Source: Pectobacterium carotovorum
GTDB lineage: Bacteria > Pseudomonadota > Gammaproteobacteria > Enterobacterales > Enterobacteriaceae
Length of the DNA stretch: 64,000 nt
Assembly (NCBI RefSeq): GCF_033898505.1
Contig: NZ_JAXAFK010000001.1
Location: 2,604,001-2,668,000 of the forward strand
Reading direction: 5' to 3'
This document shows, piece by piece, positions 18,039 through 28,305 of the stretch. Under the pieces are notes generated by a model. The model saw only the letters and a list, made by a program, of their open reading frames with translations. It searched no databases and was not told the origin of the DNA. Every line of letters begins with the position of its first letter. Within the stretch, counting starts at the first letter, position 1. A program made the translations under genes and the position numbers.

Positions 18039-19220
18039 CTAGCGGGTGAACGCGTAGACATCACCGTTTTTCGCCTGAATCAGCAGCTTGTCGCTGGCAA
18101 TCACAGGCTTACTCAGGAAGCCGGAGCTATCCACTTTTTGCTGCGCCACGAAGCGGCCATCCGCCGTATTCAGCCAGTGCAGATACCCTTCGGCATCGCC
18201 CACCACCAGATAGCCGTTATACAGCGCCGGTGCCGTTAAGTTACGGTGCAGCAGATCGCTTTGACGCCACAGGCTCACGCCACCGTTAGTGTTCAATGCA
18301 ACAACGCGATCATCCTGATCGACCAGATAGATGCGGTCGCCGTCGATGATGAAATCATGCACTGAGCCTAGTTCACGTTTCCACAAAATCTGACCGGAAC
18401 GCAGATCAAGCGCGGTCATGTTGCCATTGTAACCCAACGCGTAAACCACTTCGCCCGCGACAACTGGCGTCGTATCGACATCGTTCAGACGATCGATTTC
18501 GGTCGCGCCACTCGGCTGTGAAATACGCTGTTGCCAGATAAGCTGACCCTGATTGATCATCACGGCGTTTACACGACCGTTGTCACCACCCACAATCGCC
18601 GCACCAAATGCGGTTGTCGGGGCAGATTCACCACGCAGAGACAGCGTTGGCATATCCAGGTTGACGCTCCATTTAATAGCGCCATCCGCTTCATTCAATG
18701 CCTGCAACATACCGTTGCCGGTGTGAATCAGCACCACACCGTCGCTGACGACAGGGCGAGACAGCGCTTCGCCTGCCACTTTCGTCTGCCATACCGGCGT
18801 ACCATCTTCTGCATTCAGCGCATAGACCTGCGCCTTTTCACTACCAACATAGACGTGGTTGCCAGAAACCGTTACGCCACCAGACAGCAGCGCCGGATTA
18901 TTGCGGGAGAAGAAATTGGTCTTCTCAGACAGATCGGCGCGCCAAATCTCTTTACCGTCACTCAGATCCATCGCTTTCACGGTGCCACGACGATCGGCGG
19001 CAAAAACGCGGTTATCCTGCCATGCGGGATGAAGATTGGAGTAAAACTCGCCAATACCACTCCCAACCGAGCTGTTCCACACCTTGGTTGGCGTGAACTG
19101 GTTTTCCACCTGCGGCAGTGGAGACATAGTGACGACATCTTCTTCGCTGTTAAACAGCGAGCATCCGCTCAGCAGGGCAACAGAAACCAGTCCTACCAAC
19201 AGTGTTTTACGCAATTGCAT
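18039..19220 (-). CDS. bamB: Outer-membrane assembly lipoprotein BamB
   Basis: 393 residues. A type II signal peptide ends in the lipobox LLSGC (Cys 20), giving a lipoprotein. The rest forms an eight-bladed beta-propeller of PQQ/WD-like repeats, visible as recurring VYALNAEDGTPVWQ, MTALDLRSGQILWK and VVALNTNGGVSLW units. It supports BamA in folding outer-membrane proteins. It starts 10 bases after the yfgM stop, so the two are likely cotranscribed. Confidence 0.97.
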   Translation of the reverse strand: MQLRKTLLVGLVSVALLSGCSLFNSEEDVVTMSPLPQVENQFTPTKVWNSSVGSGIGEFYSNLHPAWQDNRVFAADRRGTVKAMDLSDGKEIWRADLSEKTNFFSRNNPALLSGGVTVSGNHVYVGSEKAQVYALNAEDGTPVWQTKVAGEALSRPVVSDGVVLIHTGNGMLQALNEADGAIKWSVNLDMPTLSLRGESAPTTAFGAAIVGGDNGRVNAVMINQGQLIWQQRISQPSGATEIDRLNDVDTTPVVAGEVVYALGYNGNMTALDLRSGQILWKRELGSVHDFIIDGDRIYLVDQDDRVVALNTNGGVSLWRQSDLLHRNLTAPALYNGYLVVGDAEGYLHWLNTADGRFVAQQKVDSSGFLSKPVIASDKLLIQAKNGDVYAFTR

Positions 19221-19230
19221 GGAATTCCTC

Positions 19231-19851
19231 TTAGCTGGACAGGTTATTCAGTTTCATGCGCAGTAACGCTTGCTGTGCCTGCGATGGATTGGAAGACAAC
19301 CCTTTGTTGTAAGCATCACGCGCGGCCTGATTATCCCCTTTGCTCACCAGGATATCGCCACGCACTTCCGCAGCCTGTGATGCCCAGCCTTCCAGCTTGA
19401 TGGCATCCAGTGTTTTCAGCGCGTCATCCGCTTTATTTTCCTGTAGCTGAACCCGCGCCAGACGCAGGTTCACTACCGCCAGCAGGTCGGCGTCTTTCGT
19501 CTGCGACTGCGCCTGTACCAATTGCTGTTCTGCTTTCGCAAAATCTTTCAGATCGACGTAATGACGAGCCAATTCCAGAGAAGCCAGCGCGCCATAGGCG
19601 TTTTTATTCTCAGCCGTAAACTTCTCGGTTGCCGCAATCGCGTCGGTTTTGCCTTCGGCCAGTTGCTCCGTCACCTGCTGATAGGATGCGGACGCCGCCA
19701 TCACGCTATCATTTTGGTGGTTTTGCCAGAAACGCCAGCCAACCAGTGCGCCAACACCCAGCACAACACCGACAACTAACGCCTTTCCGTTCTCCGCGAG
19801 AAAACGACGTAGTGCATCAACCTGTTCATTCTCTGTGGTATAGACTTCCAC
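19231..19851 (-). CDS. yfgM: YfgM, inner-membrane periplasmic chaperone network partner
   Basis: 206 residues. A short cytoplasmic N-terminus is followed by one membrane helix (ALVVGVVLGVGALVGWRFW) and a periplasmic TPR domain. It contacts the SecYEG translocon and PpiD and influences RcsB stability. A GTG at 19851 with GAGGAGAG upstream gives VEVYTTENEQ, which aligns with E. coli MEIYENENDQ; an upstream frame to 19929 lies in the hisS 3' end and is rejected. Directly after hisS, 13 bases away. Confidence 0.93.
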   Translation of the reverse strand: MEVYTTENEQVDALRRFLAENGKALVVGVVLGVGALVGWRFWQNHQNDSVMAASASYQQVTEQLAEGKTDAIAATEKFTAENKNAYGALASLELARHYVDLKDFAKAEQQLVQAQSQTKDADLLAVVNLRLARVQLQENKADDALKTLDAIKLEGWASQAAEVRGDILVSKGDNQAARDAYNKGLSSNPSQAQQALLRMKLNNLSS

Positions 19852-19864
19852 GGTGTCTCTCTCC

Positions 19865-21139
19865 TCAATCCAGTAACGTTGCCAGCCGCGATGCGACGTC
19901 GGCCTGTGCCAATGTATCCTGCTCGCCATTGCTCAGGTTTTTAACCACAACCTGACCGGCCGCCACTTCATTTTCGCCTAATACCAATGCGACGCGGGCG
20001 CCCCATTTATCAGCGCGAGCGAACTGTTTCTTAAAGTTGCCACCGCCGTAGTTGGTCATCAGTTTCAACTGCGGCAGCGCGTCACGTAATTTCTCCGCTA
20101 GCTGCATTGCGGCAACCTGCGTTCCCGCACCGGAAGAAATCAGATAAGCATCTACGCCAGGCTGCGCGTTGAAATCCGGATTCACAGACTGCACCAGCAG
20201 CACAAGACGCTCCAGACCCATCGCAAAACCAACCGCTGGCGTCGCATGCCCGCCCAGTTGTTCCACCATACCATCATAACGCCCACCGGCACAGACCGTG
20301 CCCTGCGCGCCCAGACTGGTGGTGACCCATTCAAATACGGTGCGGTTATAGTAATCCAAACCACGAACCAGACGCGGATTAACGGTATATGGGATACCGG
20401 ACTGCGTTAAAAGTTCACCTAACGCCTCAAAGTGTTCACGTGATTCGTCATCCAGATAGTCCGTCAGCACTGGCGCGTCGTTCAGCAGCACCTGAATCTG
20501 CGGATTTTTCGTATCCAGAACGCGCAACGGGTTGGTGTACATCCGGCGCAGACAGTCTTCATCCAGCTGATCTTTATGCTGTTCCAGGAACGCGACCAGC
20601 GCTTCGCGATAGCGCGCACGCGCGTCTAATGAACCGATCGAGTTCAATTCCAGCTTCACATGATCGGCAATGCCCAGTACCCGCCACCAGCGAGCCGTCA
20701 TCAGGATGAGTTCGGCATCAATATCCGGCCCTTGCAGACCAAACACTTCACAGCCCAGTTGATGGAACTGGCGATAGCGCCCTTTCTGCGGACGCTCGTA
20801 GCGGAACATTGGGCCGACATACCACAGACGCTGTTCCTGATTATAGAGAATACCGTGCTCAATACCGGCACGGACGCAGCCTGCCGTCCCTTCCGGGCGC
20901 AGGGTCAGACTGTCGCCATTGCGATCGTCAAAGGTATACATCTCTTTTTCGACGACATCGGTCACTTCGCCGATAGCGCGCTTAAACAGCGGCGTTTGCT
21001 CGACAATCGGCAAACGAATTTCATTGTAGCCGTAGCTGCTGAGCACCTGTTTCAAGCTGTTTTCAATACGCTGCCACAATGCCGTTTCGGCTGGCAGGTA
21101 ATCGTTCATGCCGCGAATGGCTTGAATATTTTTTGCCAC
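19865..21139 (-). CDS. hisS: Histidyl-tRNA synthetase
   Basis: 424 residues, the same as E. coli. This is a class II synthetase that charges tRNA-His. Motif 2 with [12 protein letters not shown] is near 83-94. The histidine-binding motifs [12 protein letters not shown] and AGGRYDGM are near 262 and 285. The C-terminal anticodon-binding domain starts at about 325. It is part of the ispG-hisS-yfgM-bamB row, as in E. coli. Confidence 0.98.
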   Translation of the reverse strand: MAKNIQAIRGMNDYLPAETALWQRIENSLKQVLSSYGYNEIRLPIVEQTPLFKRAIGEVTDVVEKEMYTFDDRNGDSLTLRPEGTAGCVRAGIEHGILYNQEQRLWYVGPMFRYERPQKGRYRQFHQLGCEVFGLQGPDIDAELILMTARWWRVLGIADHVKLELNSIGSLDARARYREALVAFLEQHKDQLDEDCLRRMYTNPLRVLDTKNPQIQVLLNDAPVLTDYLDDESREHFEALGELLTQSGIPYTVNPRLVRGLDYYNRTVFEWVTTSLGAQGTVCAGGRYDGMVEQLGGHATPAVGFAMGLERLVLLVQSVNPDFNAQPGVDAYLISSGAGTQVAAMQLAEKLRDALPQLKLMTNYGGGNFKKQFARADKWGARVALVLGENEVAAGQVVVKNLSNGEQDTLAQADVASRLATLLD

Positions 21140-21276
21140 GTCAGTTCTCTATGCGTTTTTCAAAAAATAAACCCGATTATAGAGGGATTGTCGTCGCATC
21201 TTCAATGCGGGGCATCCCCATCGGGTTCAGGAATCGTGAATTAGGCGGGTGACGGCATGCCGCCACGCCGTCAGGG

Positions 21277-22398
21277 TTATTTATCCACCAGATTGACGGT
21301 AATACGCTGATTTTCGTCCATCATGGAAGCTTTCGCGCGGATCTTGGCTTCTAACTGATCGATCATCTGTTCGTTATCGAAGCGCTCTCTCTGCCGCACG
21401 CCGTCTTCATAGAAGCCGCTCTTGTTGTGTCCGCCCGTGACACCAATGGTCGACACCAGCGCTTCACCGGGGCCATTCACCACGCAACCGATAATCGAGA
21501 CGTCCATCGGCGTGATAATGTCTTCCAACCGTTGTTCCAGCGCATTCACCGTCCCGATCACGTCAAACTCTTGACGGGAACAGGTCGGGCAAGCAATGAA
21601 GTTAATTCCGCGTGAACGAATGCGCAGCGATTTCAGGATATCGAAGCCGACTTTCACTTCCTCAACCGGATCGGCCGCCAGCGAGATACGCAGCGTGTCG
21701 CCAATGCCTTCAGACAGCAGCAGTCCAAGCCCGATAGCCGATTTCACCGCACCGCTACGCGCGCCACCCGCTTCGGTGATACCGAGGTGCAGCGGCTGAT
21801 CGATACGCGCCGCCAGCAGGCGATAGGATTGCACGGCAAGGAAAACATCTGAGGCTTTGACGCTGACTTTAAACTGATCGAAGTTCAGGCGATCGAGAAT
21901 ATCGACATGGCGCATCGCCGATTCCAGCAGCGCTTCCGGCGTTGGCTCGCCGTATTTTTCCTGCAAATCTTTTTCCAGCGAACCGCCGTTCACGCCAATA
22001 CGGATCGGGATATTTTTGTCTCGAGCGCAATCGACAACCGAGCGGATACGCTCTTCGTTACCAATATTGCCGGGGTTGATACGCAGACAGTCAACGCCGT
22101 ACTCCGCGACTTTCAGCGCGATACGGTAGTCAAAATGGATGTCGGCAACGAGCGGGACATTCACCTGCTGTTTAATAAGCTTAAAGGCTTCCGCCGCGTC
22201 CATCGTTGGCACGGAGACGCGGACAATATCCACCCCCACGCGCTCCAGCGCTCTGATTTGATTGACGGTTGCTTCAACGTCGGTGGTTCGGGTGTTGGTC
22301 ATGGATTGCACCGCAATTGGCGCACCATCACCTACAGGCACCTTGCCGACGTAAATCCGTTTTGATTTTCGACGGGTTATGGGTGCAGCGTTATGCAT
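21277..22398 (-). CDS. ispG: 4-hydroxy-3-methylbut-2-enyl-diphosphate synthase (flavodoxin)
   Basis: 373 residues (E. coli 372). A [4Fe-4S] enzyme of the MEP isoprenoid pathway that converts MEcPP to HMBPP. A TIM barrel at about 1-250 is followed by the cluster domain with [10 protein letters not shown] and [10 protein letters not shown], which supply the three Cys and the Glu ligand. Starts [15 protein letters not shown]. Lies 40 bases downstream of rodZ and in operon order with it. Confidence 0.97.
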   Translation of the reverse strand: MHNAAPITRRKSKRIYVGKVPVGDGAPIAVQSMTNTRTTDVEATVNQIRALERVGVDIVRVSVPTMDAAEAFKLIKQQVNVPLVADIHFDYRIALKVAEYGVDCLRINPGNIGNEERIRSVVDCARDKNIPIRIGVNGGSLEKDLQEKYGEPTPEALLESAMRHVDILDRLNFDQFKVSVKASDVFLAVQSYRLLAARIDQPLHLGITEAGGARSGAVKSAIGLGLLLSEGIGDTLRISLAADPVEEVKVGFDILKSLRIRSRGINFIACPTCSRQEFDVIGTVNALEQRLEDIITPMDVSIIGCVVNGPGEALVSTIGVTGGHNKSGFYEDGVRQRERFDNEQMIDQLEAKIRAKASMMDENQRITVNLVDK

Positions 22399-22438
22399 TA
22401 CTTCATCTCCAACATTGCAGTCTTACCTGAACAACACG

Positions 22439-23446
22439 TTATTCTGCGGTCAGCGTCAGGCGTGCAACCTGATTGCTGCGCACAAAGCGGCTTAAATCAA
22501 CCGGCTTGCCTTGAAATTGAATCTGTACCGCAGCCGGTGCGCCAATTTTAAGTTTATAGGGTGACTGACCATCCAGATTCAGCGTGCCGCCATTACGCTG
22601 CATGCCGCTGAACAGTTTTTTGCCGCTGGCATCCGTAACTTCCAACCAGCAATCGGCCGTGAAAGTCATTACCAATGCATGGGCAGCAGAGACGGGATTG
22701 CTCTCCGCTACCGTACCCGTAGCGGGTGCGACTGCCCCAGCGCCTAACAGCGCATTACCCACAGCCTGAGACTGTGCGGCGTTCGCCTGCGAAGGCGATT
22801 GGCTAGAAGGTAGCGTTGACGGAGTCGTTGCGGAAGCAGAAGAAGAAGGCGCTGAAGGTGTCGCCGCGACAGTCGCAGACAGGTCGACTGGCGTAGAAGC
22901 CGGAGCCACAGCAGAATTCTGTGTCGCAGTCTCCTGCGGAGCGCTGTTGTCCATCAACGGGACGGGCTGCCCTTCCGTTTGCGCCTGCATCGAACTGGCA
23001 TGATCGACCATGCTGTTGATTTCCGCCTGCTGAGCCTGATGGTTTTGCCACCACCATGCGCCCGTTAGCCCCAGAACAACCAGCACGACCAGCCAGGTGA
23101 TTGTCATCAACCAGCCATCACGCTTTTTGCGGCTTTTTTTCAGCGAAAAACTCTGCATCGGCGAAACAGAGATCGTTTTAGGTATGGCCTGTTTATCCAC
23201 GATGGGAAGCAGCTCATCTTCGGGTAAATGAACCAGCTTGGCATAAGAACGGATATAGCCGCGCAGAAAGGTCGGCGCTAAATCGGCAGGCGTCGTACCG
23301 TCTTCAATATCACGAACGGTGGAGATTTTAAGGCACAAACGCTCGGCAATAGTTTGCTGGGTAAATCCAAGACGTTCACGCGCCTCACGCAGACGTTCGC
23401 CGGGTAGTTTTGCTTCTGTTGTATCTTGGGTGGCTTCAGTATTCAT
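22439..23446 (-). CDS. rodZ: Cytoskeletal/cell-shape protein RodZ
   Basis: 335 residues (E. coli 337). The cytoplasmic helix-turn-helix ([19 protein letters not shown]) at about 18-85 binds MreB. Then come a basic juxtamembrane stretch (KKSRKKR), one membrane helix at about 115-133 and a Pro/Ser/Thr/Ala-rich periplasmic linker at about 150-240. The conserved C-terminal domain contains [18 protein letters not shown]. It overlaps the end of pilW by 11 bases. Confidence 0.95.
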   Translation of the reverse strand: MNTEATQDTTEAKLPGERLREARERLGFTQQTIAERLCLKISTVRDIEDGTTPADLAPTFLRGYIRSYAKLVHLPEDELLPIVDKQAIPKTISVSPMQSFSLKKSRKKRDGWLMTITWLVVLVVLGLTGAWWWQNHQAQQAEINSMVDHASSMQAQTEGQPVPLMDNSAPQETATQNSAVAPASTPVDLSATVAATPSAPSSSASATTPSTLPSSQSPSQANAAQSQAVGNALLGAGAVAPATGTVAESNPVSAAHALVMTFTADCWLEVTDASGKKLFSGMQRNGGTLNLDGQSPYKLKIGAPAAVQIQFQGKPVDLSRFVRSNQVARLTLTAE

Positions 23447-24233
23447 TAGCTAAGAAGTGCTGGTACTGTTTAGATTGTGGAAAACTTCGCGCCAGCACGT
23501 TGCCATAACGTTCTTTATCGCCATCATGGCCCGCCAACGCGGCGAAACGAATCTGTAACCATAAGCTTTCGGCACTGGCCGGAAGAATATGCTGATAAAC
23601 ATCAAGCAGCAGCCGCGCTTGCTCATTTTTTCCGGCATCAAACTGTTTGTTTGCTTCCGCCAGCAAGGCACTGCCTTTCGTCGGGTCATATTTCAGCGCC
23701 CGACTTAATAAATTGCGCGCGTTTTCAGTCTGTCCGGCATGGAAAAAGCAGTATCCCGCATTTTCCAACGCATCAGCAACCTGACTGTAATCAGGAAGTT
23801 GTGCAGCCGCACTAAACTGTCGCTGCGCCGCTACATACTGCCCTAAACTACACAGAAACGCACCGTAATTATTCATGACGCTGCCATTTTCCGGCGCCAT
23901 GTTCAACACATGCTGATAACGCTGTTCAGCAAGACGGTTTTCACCTATCCGCTGCTCGTAAAGCGCCATCCCCAATTGTGTTCGATAATCCTGCGGCGCA
24001 ATCGCCACCGCCTTTTCAAGATTCTGCCGAGCCGAATCCAAATTGTTGTGCGCCAGATACGCCAACCCCAGTTGCAAGCGGGTTTGAGCAACCGCTGGAT
24101 TTGTCGCTTCCTGAGGCGAATGCACACACCCCGTCAGCAAGAGCACCGCGAACAGGCCACTCAGCCAGTACGTTCCGCGTAATAACGCTATTCTCTGCGA
24201 TAGAGACAATCCCTGTGATAGAACCTTTGTCAT
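23436..24233 (-). CDS. pilW: PilF/PilW-like TPR lipoprotein
   Basis: 265 residues. The type II signal peptide ends in LLTGC. About four to five TPR repeats follow, for example [23 protein letters not shown] and [19 protein letters not shown]. PilF/PilW proteins are pilotins that place the type IV pilus secretin in the outer membrane. The position upstream of rodZ and overlapping it by 11 bases is conserved in enterobacteria that retain this gene. The pilus genes themselves are elsewhere, if present. Confidence 0.88.
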   Translation of the reverse strand: MTKVLSQGLSLSQRIALLRGTYWLSGLFAVLLLTGCVHSPQEATNPAVAQTRLQLGLAYLAHNNLDSARQNLEKAVAIAPQDYRTQLGMALYEQRIGENRLAEQRYQHVLNMAPENGSVMNNYGAFLCSLGQYVAAQRQFSAAAQLPDYSQVADALENAGYCFFHAGQTENARNLLSRALKYDPTKGSALLAEANKQFDAGKNEQARLLLDVYQHILPASAESLWLQIRFAALAGHDGDKERYGNVLARSFPQSKQYQHFLANEY

Positions 24234-24384
24234 CCCTGTTCCCTCTCGTTGTCATCCTTGCCAGACATCCTTTTGTCAGAGAGGTTACCTGAATATGAGC
24301 AGAGTGGCAGTCAGATCGGGTAACAACGCGGCGCGCTTCGCAATTTGCTCGCGTTTGTCCTGCAAATTACCTCTGCAGCAGACA

Positions 24385-24412
24385 GCGGGTTAGCGCTTCC
24401 ACGCTAACCCGC
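24385..24412. terminator. Hairpin between rlmN and pilW
   Basis: GCGGGTTAGCG pairs perfectly with CGCTAACCCGC across a 6-base loop, just after the rlmN stop. There is no clear U-tract, so terminator activity is uncertain. Confidence 0.5.
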
Positions 24413-24425
24413 GCGCCATTCGATC

Positions 24426-25682
24426 TTAGACCGCTTTCACCGCGATAGGTTCGCCCGCCATTTTCTTCTTCAGAGTACGTTTGGTTCTGTCCACGACTTC
24501 ACCAGCCAACTGGCCGCAGGCAGCATCAATGTCATCCCCACGGGTTTTACGCACGATCGTCGTGAAGCCATATTCCATCAGTACTTTGGAGAAACGGTCA
24601 ACGCGGCTGTTTGAGCTGCGGCCATACGGCGCGCCTGGGAACGGGTTCCACGGAATCAGGTTGATCTTGCACGGCGTATCTTTCAGGCATTCAGCCAGTT
24701 GATGTGCGTGCTCGGTGCCGTCATTGATATGATCCAACATCACATACTCAACGGTAACACGACCCTGATTCGCATTGGATTTTTCCAGATAGCGACGAAC
24801 CGCACTCAGGAACATCTCGATATTGTACTTTTTGTTGATCGGCATGATTTCGTTGCGGATGTCGTCGGTCGGCGCATGCAAAGAAATCGCCAGCGCGACA
24901 TCAATCATATCGCCCAGTTTATCCAACGCAGGCACCACGCCAGACGTAGACAGCGTCACGCGACGCTTAGACAAACCAAAACCGAAGTCATCCAGCATGA
25001 TTTCCATCGCTGGCACTACGTTAGTCAGGTTCAGCAGCGGTTCGCCCATGCCCATCATCACGACGTTGGTGATCGGTCGCTGGCCGGTGACTTTAAAGGC
25101 ACCGATGATCTTCGCCGCACGCCACACCTGGCCGATAATTTCCGATACGCGCAGGTTACGGTTAAAGCCCTGCTGCGCCGTTGAGCAGAATTTGCACTCC
25201 AGCGCGCAGCCTACCTGAGACGATACGCACAGCGTGGCGCGATCTTCTTCGGGAATATAAACGGTTTCGACACGCTGACCGCCTACCAGAATCGCCCACT
25301 TAATCGTGCCGTCGGAAGAGCGCTGTTCGTCCACCACTTCAGGGGCGCGAATTTCAGCGATCTCCTGTAATTTGCTGCGGAAGACTTTATTAATATCCGT
25401 CATCTGGTTGAAGTCATCACAGCAGTAGTGATAAATCCATTTCATGACCTGATCGGCGCGGAACGGTTTCTCTCCCATCGACATGAAGAGGTCACGCATT
25501 TGCTGGCGGTTAAGATCCAACAGGTTGATTTTTTCCGCACTGGCTTTGACGGATTGAGAGGCATCAACAGACGCCGGAGAGAATTCGGACACAGTTTGCT
25601 CGGATACGGTAGTGTTAGGTGCGGTAGTGTTAGATGCCGTCGTTTCAGGCACGACGGTTTCAGACGCGATTTGCTTAGACAT
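24426..25682 (-). CDS. rlmN: Dual-specificity RNA methyltransferase RlmN, N-terminally extended
   Basis: Radical SAM enzyme that methylates C2 of A2503 in 23S rRNA and A37 in certain tRNAs. 418 residues against 384 in E. coli. The cluster motif CALECKFC (CX3CX2C) is near 160, with GMGEPLLN and the C-terminal ACGQ Cys used in catalysis. The extra 34 residues are an N-terminal, Thr/Ser/Val-rich degenerate repeat ([12 protein letters not shown] and so on) before the conserved [19 protein letters not shown] 25682 has AGGA eight bases upstream. It is downstream of ndk, as in E. coli. Confidence 0.96.
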   Translation of the reverse strand: MSKQIASETVVPETTASNTTAPNTTVSEQTVSEFSPASVDASQSVKASAEKINLLDLNRQQMRDLFMSMGEKPFRADQVMKWIYHYCCDDFNQMTDINKVFRSKLQEIAEIRAPEVVDEQRSSDGTIKWAILVGGQRVETVYIPEEDRATLCVSSQVGCALECKFCSTAQQGFNRNLRVSEIIGQVWRAAKIIGAFKVTGQRPITNVVMMGMGEPLLNLTNVVPAMEIMLDDFGFGLSKRRVTLSTSGVVPALDKLGDMIDVALAISLHAPTDDIRNEIMPINKKYNIEMFLSAVRRYLEKSNANQGRVTVEYVMLDHINDGTEHAHQLAECLKDTPCKINLIPWNPFPGAPYGRSSNSRVDRFSKVLMEYGFTTIVRKTRGDDIDAACGQLAGEVVDRTKRTLKKKMAGEPIAVKAV

Positions 25683-25750
25683 TGTCAATCCTGGCCTCGT
25701 TATTACACGTTATGGCGCTAAAAAGAAGGTTGAATTCGATGGTTATGACC

Positions 25751-25789
25751 AAAGAAACGCCCCGGATAAGTGCAGGCTCATCCGGGGCG
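25751..25789 (-). terminator. ndk terminator
   Basis: A 10-bp perfect stem CGCCCCGGAT/ATCCGGGGCG with a 12-base loop, followed on the minus strand by TTTCTTT. It separates ndk from rlmN. Confidence 0.75.
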
Positions 25790-25923
25790 CAGCATTGTAC
25801 AAAGTTTAAAACAGGTAAGCTACCATCACCGCTTTTTTTCTGTGTCATTACTTCGACATTGCACACTGAAGCAACGAAAAAGAAGCAACATCACACGCGC
25901 TAACCTGTTTATCACACGCAAGA

Positions 25924-26352
25924 TTACGCGCGCGGGCAGACTTCGTCTTCGCTGAAGAAATAAGCGATTTCACGCTGAGCGGATTCGATAGAGTCAGAAC
26001 CGTGTACCGCGTTCGCCGTGAAGCTGTCTGCGTAATCGGCGCGCAGCGTGCCCGCCAGTGCGTTTGCCGGGTTCGTAGCACCCATGATGTCACGGTTACG
26101 TTGAACGGCGTTTTCACCTTCCAGCACCTGCACCATGATTGGGCCAGACATCATGAATTCGACCAGGCCATCAAAGAACGGCTTGCCTTTATGCTCAGCG
26201 TAGAAACCTTCCGCTTGCTCACGGCTCAGACGCAGCATTTTAGCCGCAACGATGGTAAAACCTGCGCTTTCAAAGCGTGCGTAAATCGAACCAATGGCAT
26301 TCTTGGCAACCGCATTAGGTTTTACGATGGAGAAGGTACGTTCTATCGTCAT
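25924..26352 (-). CDS. ndk: Nucleoside-diphosphate kinase
   Basis: 142 residues. Transfers the gamma phosphate of ATP to NDPs through a phosphohistidine in NAVHGSDS (about 115-122). The N-terminal [29 protein letters not shown] and MGATNPANA motifs are all present. The C-terminal SEDEVCPRA is usual for enterobacteria. Its own terminator follows. Confidence 0.98.
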   Translation of the reverse strand: MTIERTFSIVKPNAVAKNAIGSIYARFESAGFTIVAAKMLRLSREQAEGFYAEHKGKPFFDGLVEFMMSGPIMVQVLEGENAVQRNRDIMGATNPANALAGTLRADYADSFTANAVHGSDSIESAQREIAYFFSEDEVCPRA

Positions 26353-26711
26353 ATTGACCTCATTAACTAAACTGTCAGATTGCAGCCGGATTATAAGAAT
26401 TGTATACCCGGCTAGTGAAAGTGGCGCAAATTATAGGTGCAGAGACCTTTGTTGCCTACCAAGGAAATAACATTTTATTAAAAAAATATTACCTCTCATT
26501 TTCTCTTCATTAACGATTACGCATCGCGCTTTTTCGTTTCCCACCGCCCCAGTGCTGAATGTAACAAATCATCGGCGATCACAGTTCTGAAGGTTACTTG
26601 TAACGTTATAGGTTATTTGTTTTTAAAACAATAAGATAACTGGAATTTCTTTATCATTCACTGCTAGCCTTGCTGCTGTACCCACCATAATGGCCAGTAA
26701 GAGGGCTGATA
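26353..26711. other. Divergent control region between ndk and the alpha-glucoside PTS gene
   Basis: 359 bases without a gene. The left part holds the ndk promoter. The right part, from about 26580, is AT-rich and contains an imperfect palindrome at 26612-26640 (GTTATTTGTTTT facing AAAACAATAAGATAAC). This may be an operator for the RpiR-type regulator encoded at 30681. That link is inference only. Confidence 0.4.
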
Positions 26712-28292
26712 ATGAAAAGAGCGGTCAATGCATTGCAAAATTTCGGCAAGTCCCTGTATGGGCCGGTGCTGATACTTCCGATTGTCGGGCTATTCATCGC
26801 ATTTGGGAACGTGTTTGGTAACGGCAACTTAGCGGGCTATGTCCCTTTACTTAATCACCCTTTGATTCAGGATTTTGGTCAACTGGTTTCCAAATCTGCC
26901 GTGGCGATTCTGGCTAATTTGGCACTGGTCTTCGCCGTTGGGATCCCGATTGGATTGGCAAAACGCGATAAGGGCTATGCTGCGCTGATCGGTCTGGTGA
27001 TGTTCATCATCTTCATTAACGCCATGAATATCACGCTGCAATTACAGGGAAAACTCGTGCCAGCCGCAGAGATGCGCGCCGCCGGGCAAGGCATGGTGCT
27101 GGGCGTTCAGGTGCTGGAAATGGGCGTTTTCGCCGGTATCCTGATCGGCGGATTCGCAGGCTATCTGTATAACCGCTATTCCAGTAAACAGTTTAACGGC
27201 GTCATGGCGATCTATTCCGGCCACTGCTTCGTCGCCATTCTGGTTATTCCGCTAGCGATTGCGCTGGGCTTTGCAATGAGCGCGCTGTGGCCGTTTGCTC
27301 AACATGGTATTACCTGGCTGGCCTTCGCTATTAAAGGTGCAGGCCCTGTTGGCATCGCAATTTATGGCTTTCTGGAGCGCGTGCTGATCCCCACCGGGCT
27401 GCATCATCTGGTCTATACCCCATTCCTGTACACCGAACTGGGCGGAACCGCAGAGGTATGCGGCAAGCTGTATCAGGGTGCACGCAACATCTATTTTGCT
27501 GAAATGGCCTGTCAGGACGTCAAACAGCTGAGTTCCACCGTGGTCTGGGATGCGCGCGGTATCAGTAAAATGTTTGGTCTGACGGCCGCCGCGCTGGCGA
27601 TGTACGTGACAGCAAAACCAGAAAAACGGCTGGCCGCCAAAGCCATTCTGATTCCAGCCGCGTTTACCTCTTTCTTACTGGGCGTTACCGAACCGCTGGA
27701 GTTCTCCTTCCTGTTCGTCGCGCCGATGCTGTTTGCCGTCCATGCCGTACTGACCGGCATAGGGATGATGCTGTTCTCCATCATGGGCGTGCATGCGATT
27801 GGCGCCAACGGCGTCATCGACTTCCTGCTTTATAACCTGCCGCTGGGCATTGAAAAATCCAACTGGCCGATGTACATCGCGATTGGGCTGACGATGTCGG
27901 TGATTTACTTCTTCGTCTTCCGCTTCCTGATTCTGTATTTCGACATGCCAACACCCGGGCGTGAAACCGATGAGGAAGAGACGCGACTGTATTCGAAAAC
28001 CGAGTATCAGGCCAAAACTGAGAGTCAGGTACAGACGCAGGATGCAGTGAAAAGCGATGCTCCGCCTATCGGCGCCACTATCATCGCCGGGCTGGGCGGT
28101 AAACCGAATATCGAGGTGGTGGATAACTGTTACACCCGCCTGCGGGTCACGCTGATCGACCCGAATCTGGTAGACGAACAACAGCTTAAGAACACCGGTG
28201 CGAAAGCCGTTATCCGGCAGGGTAACAACGTACAGGTGGTTTACGGACTTCACGTCAAAACGATACGCGAAGCAGTTGAAAATGCGCTTTAA
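26712..28292 (+). CDS. PTS alpha-glucoside-specific EIICB component
   Basis: 526 residues. Residues about 1-410 are the EIIC membrane channel of the glucose superfamily, with about ten hydrophobic segments and the conserved ERVLIPTGLHHLVYTPF and GVTEPLEFSFLF loops. After a charged linker comes an EIIB domain at about 445-526 with the phospho-cysteine in NCYTRLRV. It is closest in type to GlvC/AglA/MalX transporters that import and phosphorylate maltose or other alpha-glucosides. No EIIA domain is present, so a general EIIA(Glc) is expected to donate phosphate. The next gene, 13 bases downstream, hydrolyses the product. Confidence 0.9.
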   Translation: MKRAVNALQNFGKSLYGPVLILPIVGLFIAFGNVFGNGNLAGYVPLLNHPLIQDFGQLVSKSAVAILANLALVFAVGIPIGLAKRDKGYAALIGLVMFIIFINAMNITLQLQGKLVPAAEMRAAGQGMVLGVQVLEMGVFAGILIGGFAGYLYNRYSSKQFNGVMAIYSGHCFVAILVIPLAIALGFAMSALWPFAQHGITWLAFAIKGAGPVGIAIYGFLERVLIPTGLHHLVYTPFLYTELGGTAEVCGKLYQGARNIYFAEMACQDVKQLSSTVVWDARGISKMFGLTAAALAMYVTAKPEKRLAAKAILIPAAFTSFLLGVTEPLEFSFLFVAPMLFAVHAVLTGIGMMLFSIMGVHAIGANGVIDFLLYNLPLGIEKSNWPMYIAIGLTMSVIYFFVFRFLILYFDMPTPGRETDEEETRLYSKTEYQAKTESQVQTQDAVKSDAPPIGATIIAGLGGKPNIEVVDNCYTRLRVTLIDPNLVDEQQLKNTGAKAVIRQGNNVQVVYGLHVKTIREAVENAL

Positions 28293-28305
28293 CAGGAGAC
28301 TGACC

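Noticed and set aside
26540..26590. CRP site upstream of the PTS gene
   Set aside because: Only one half-site (ATCACA) is convincing; the other half is poor.
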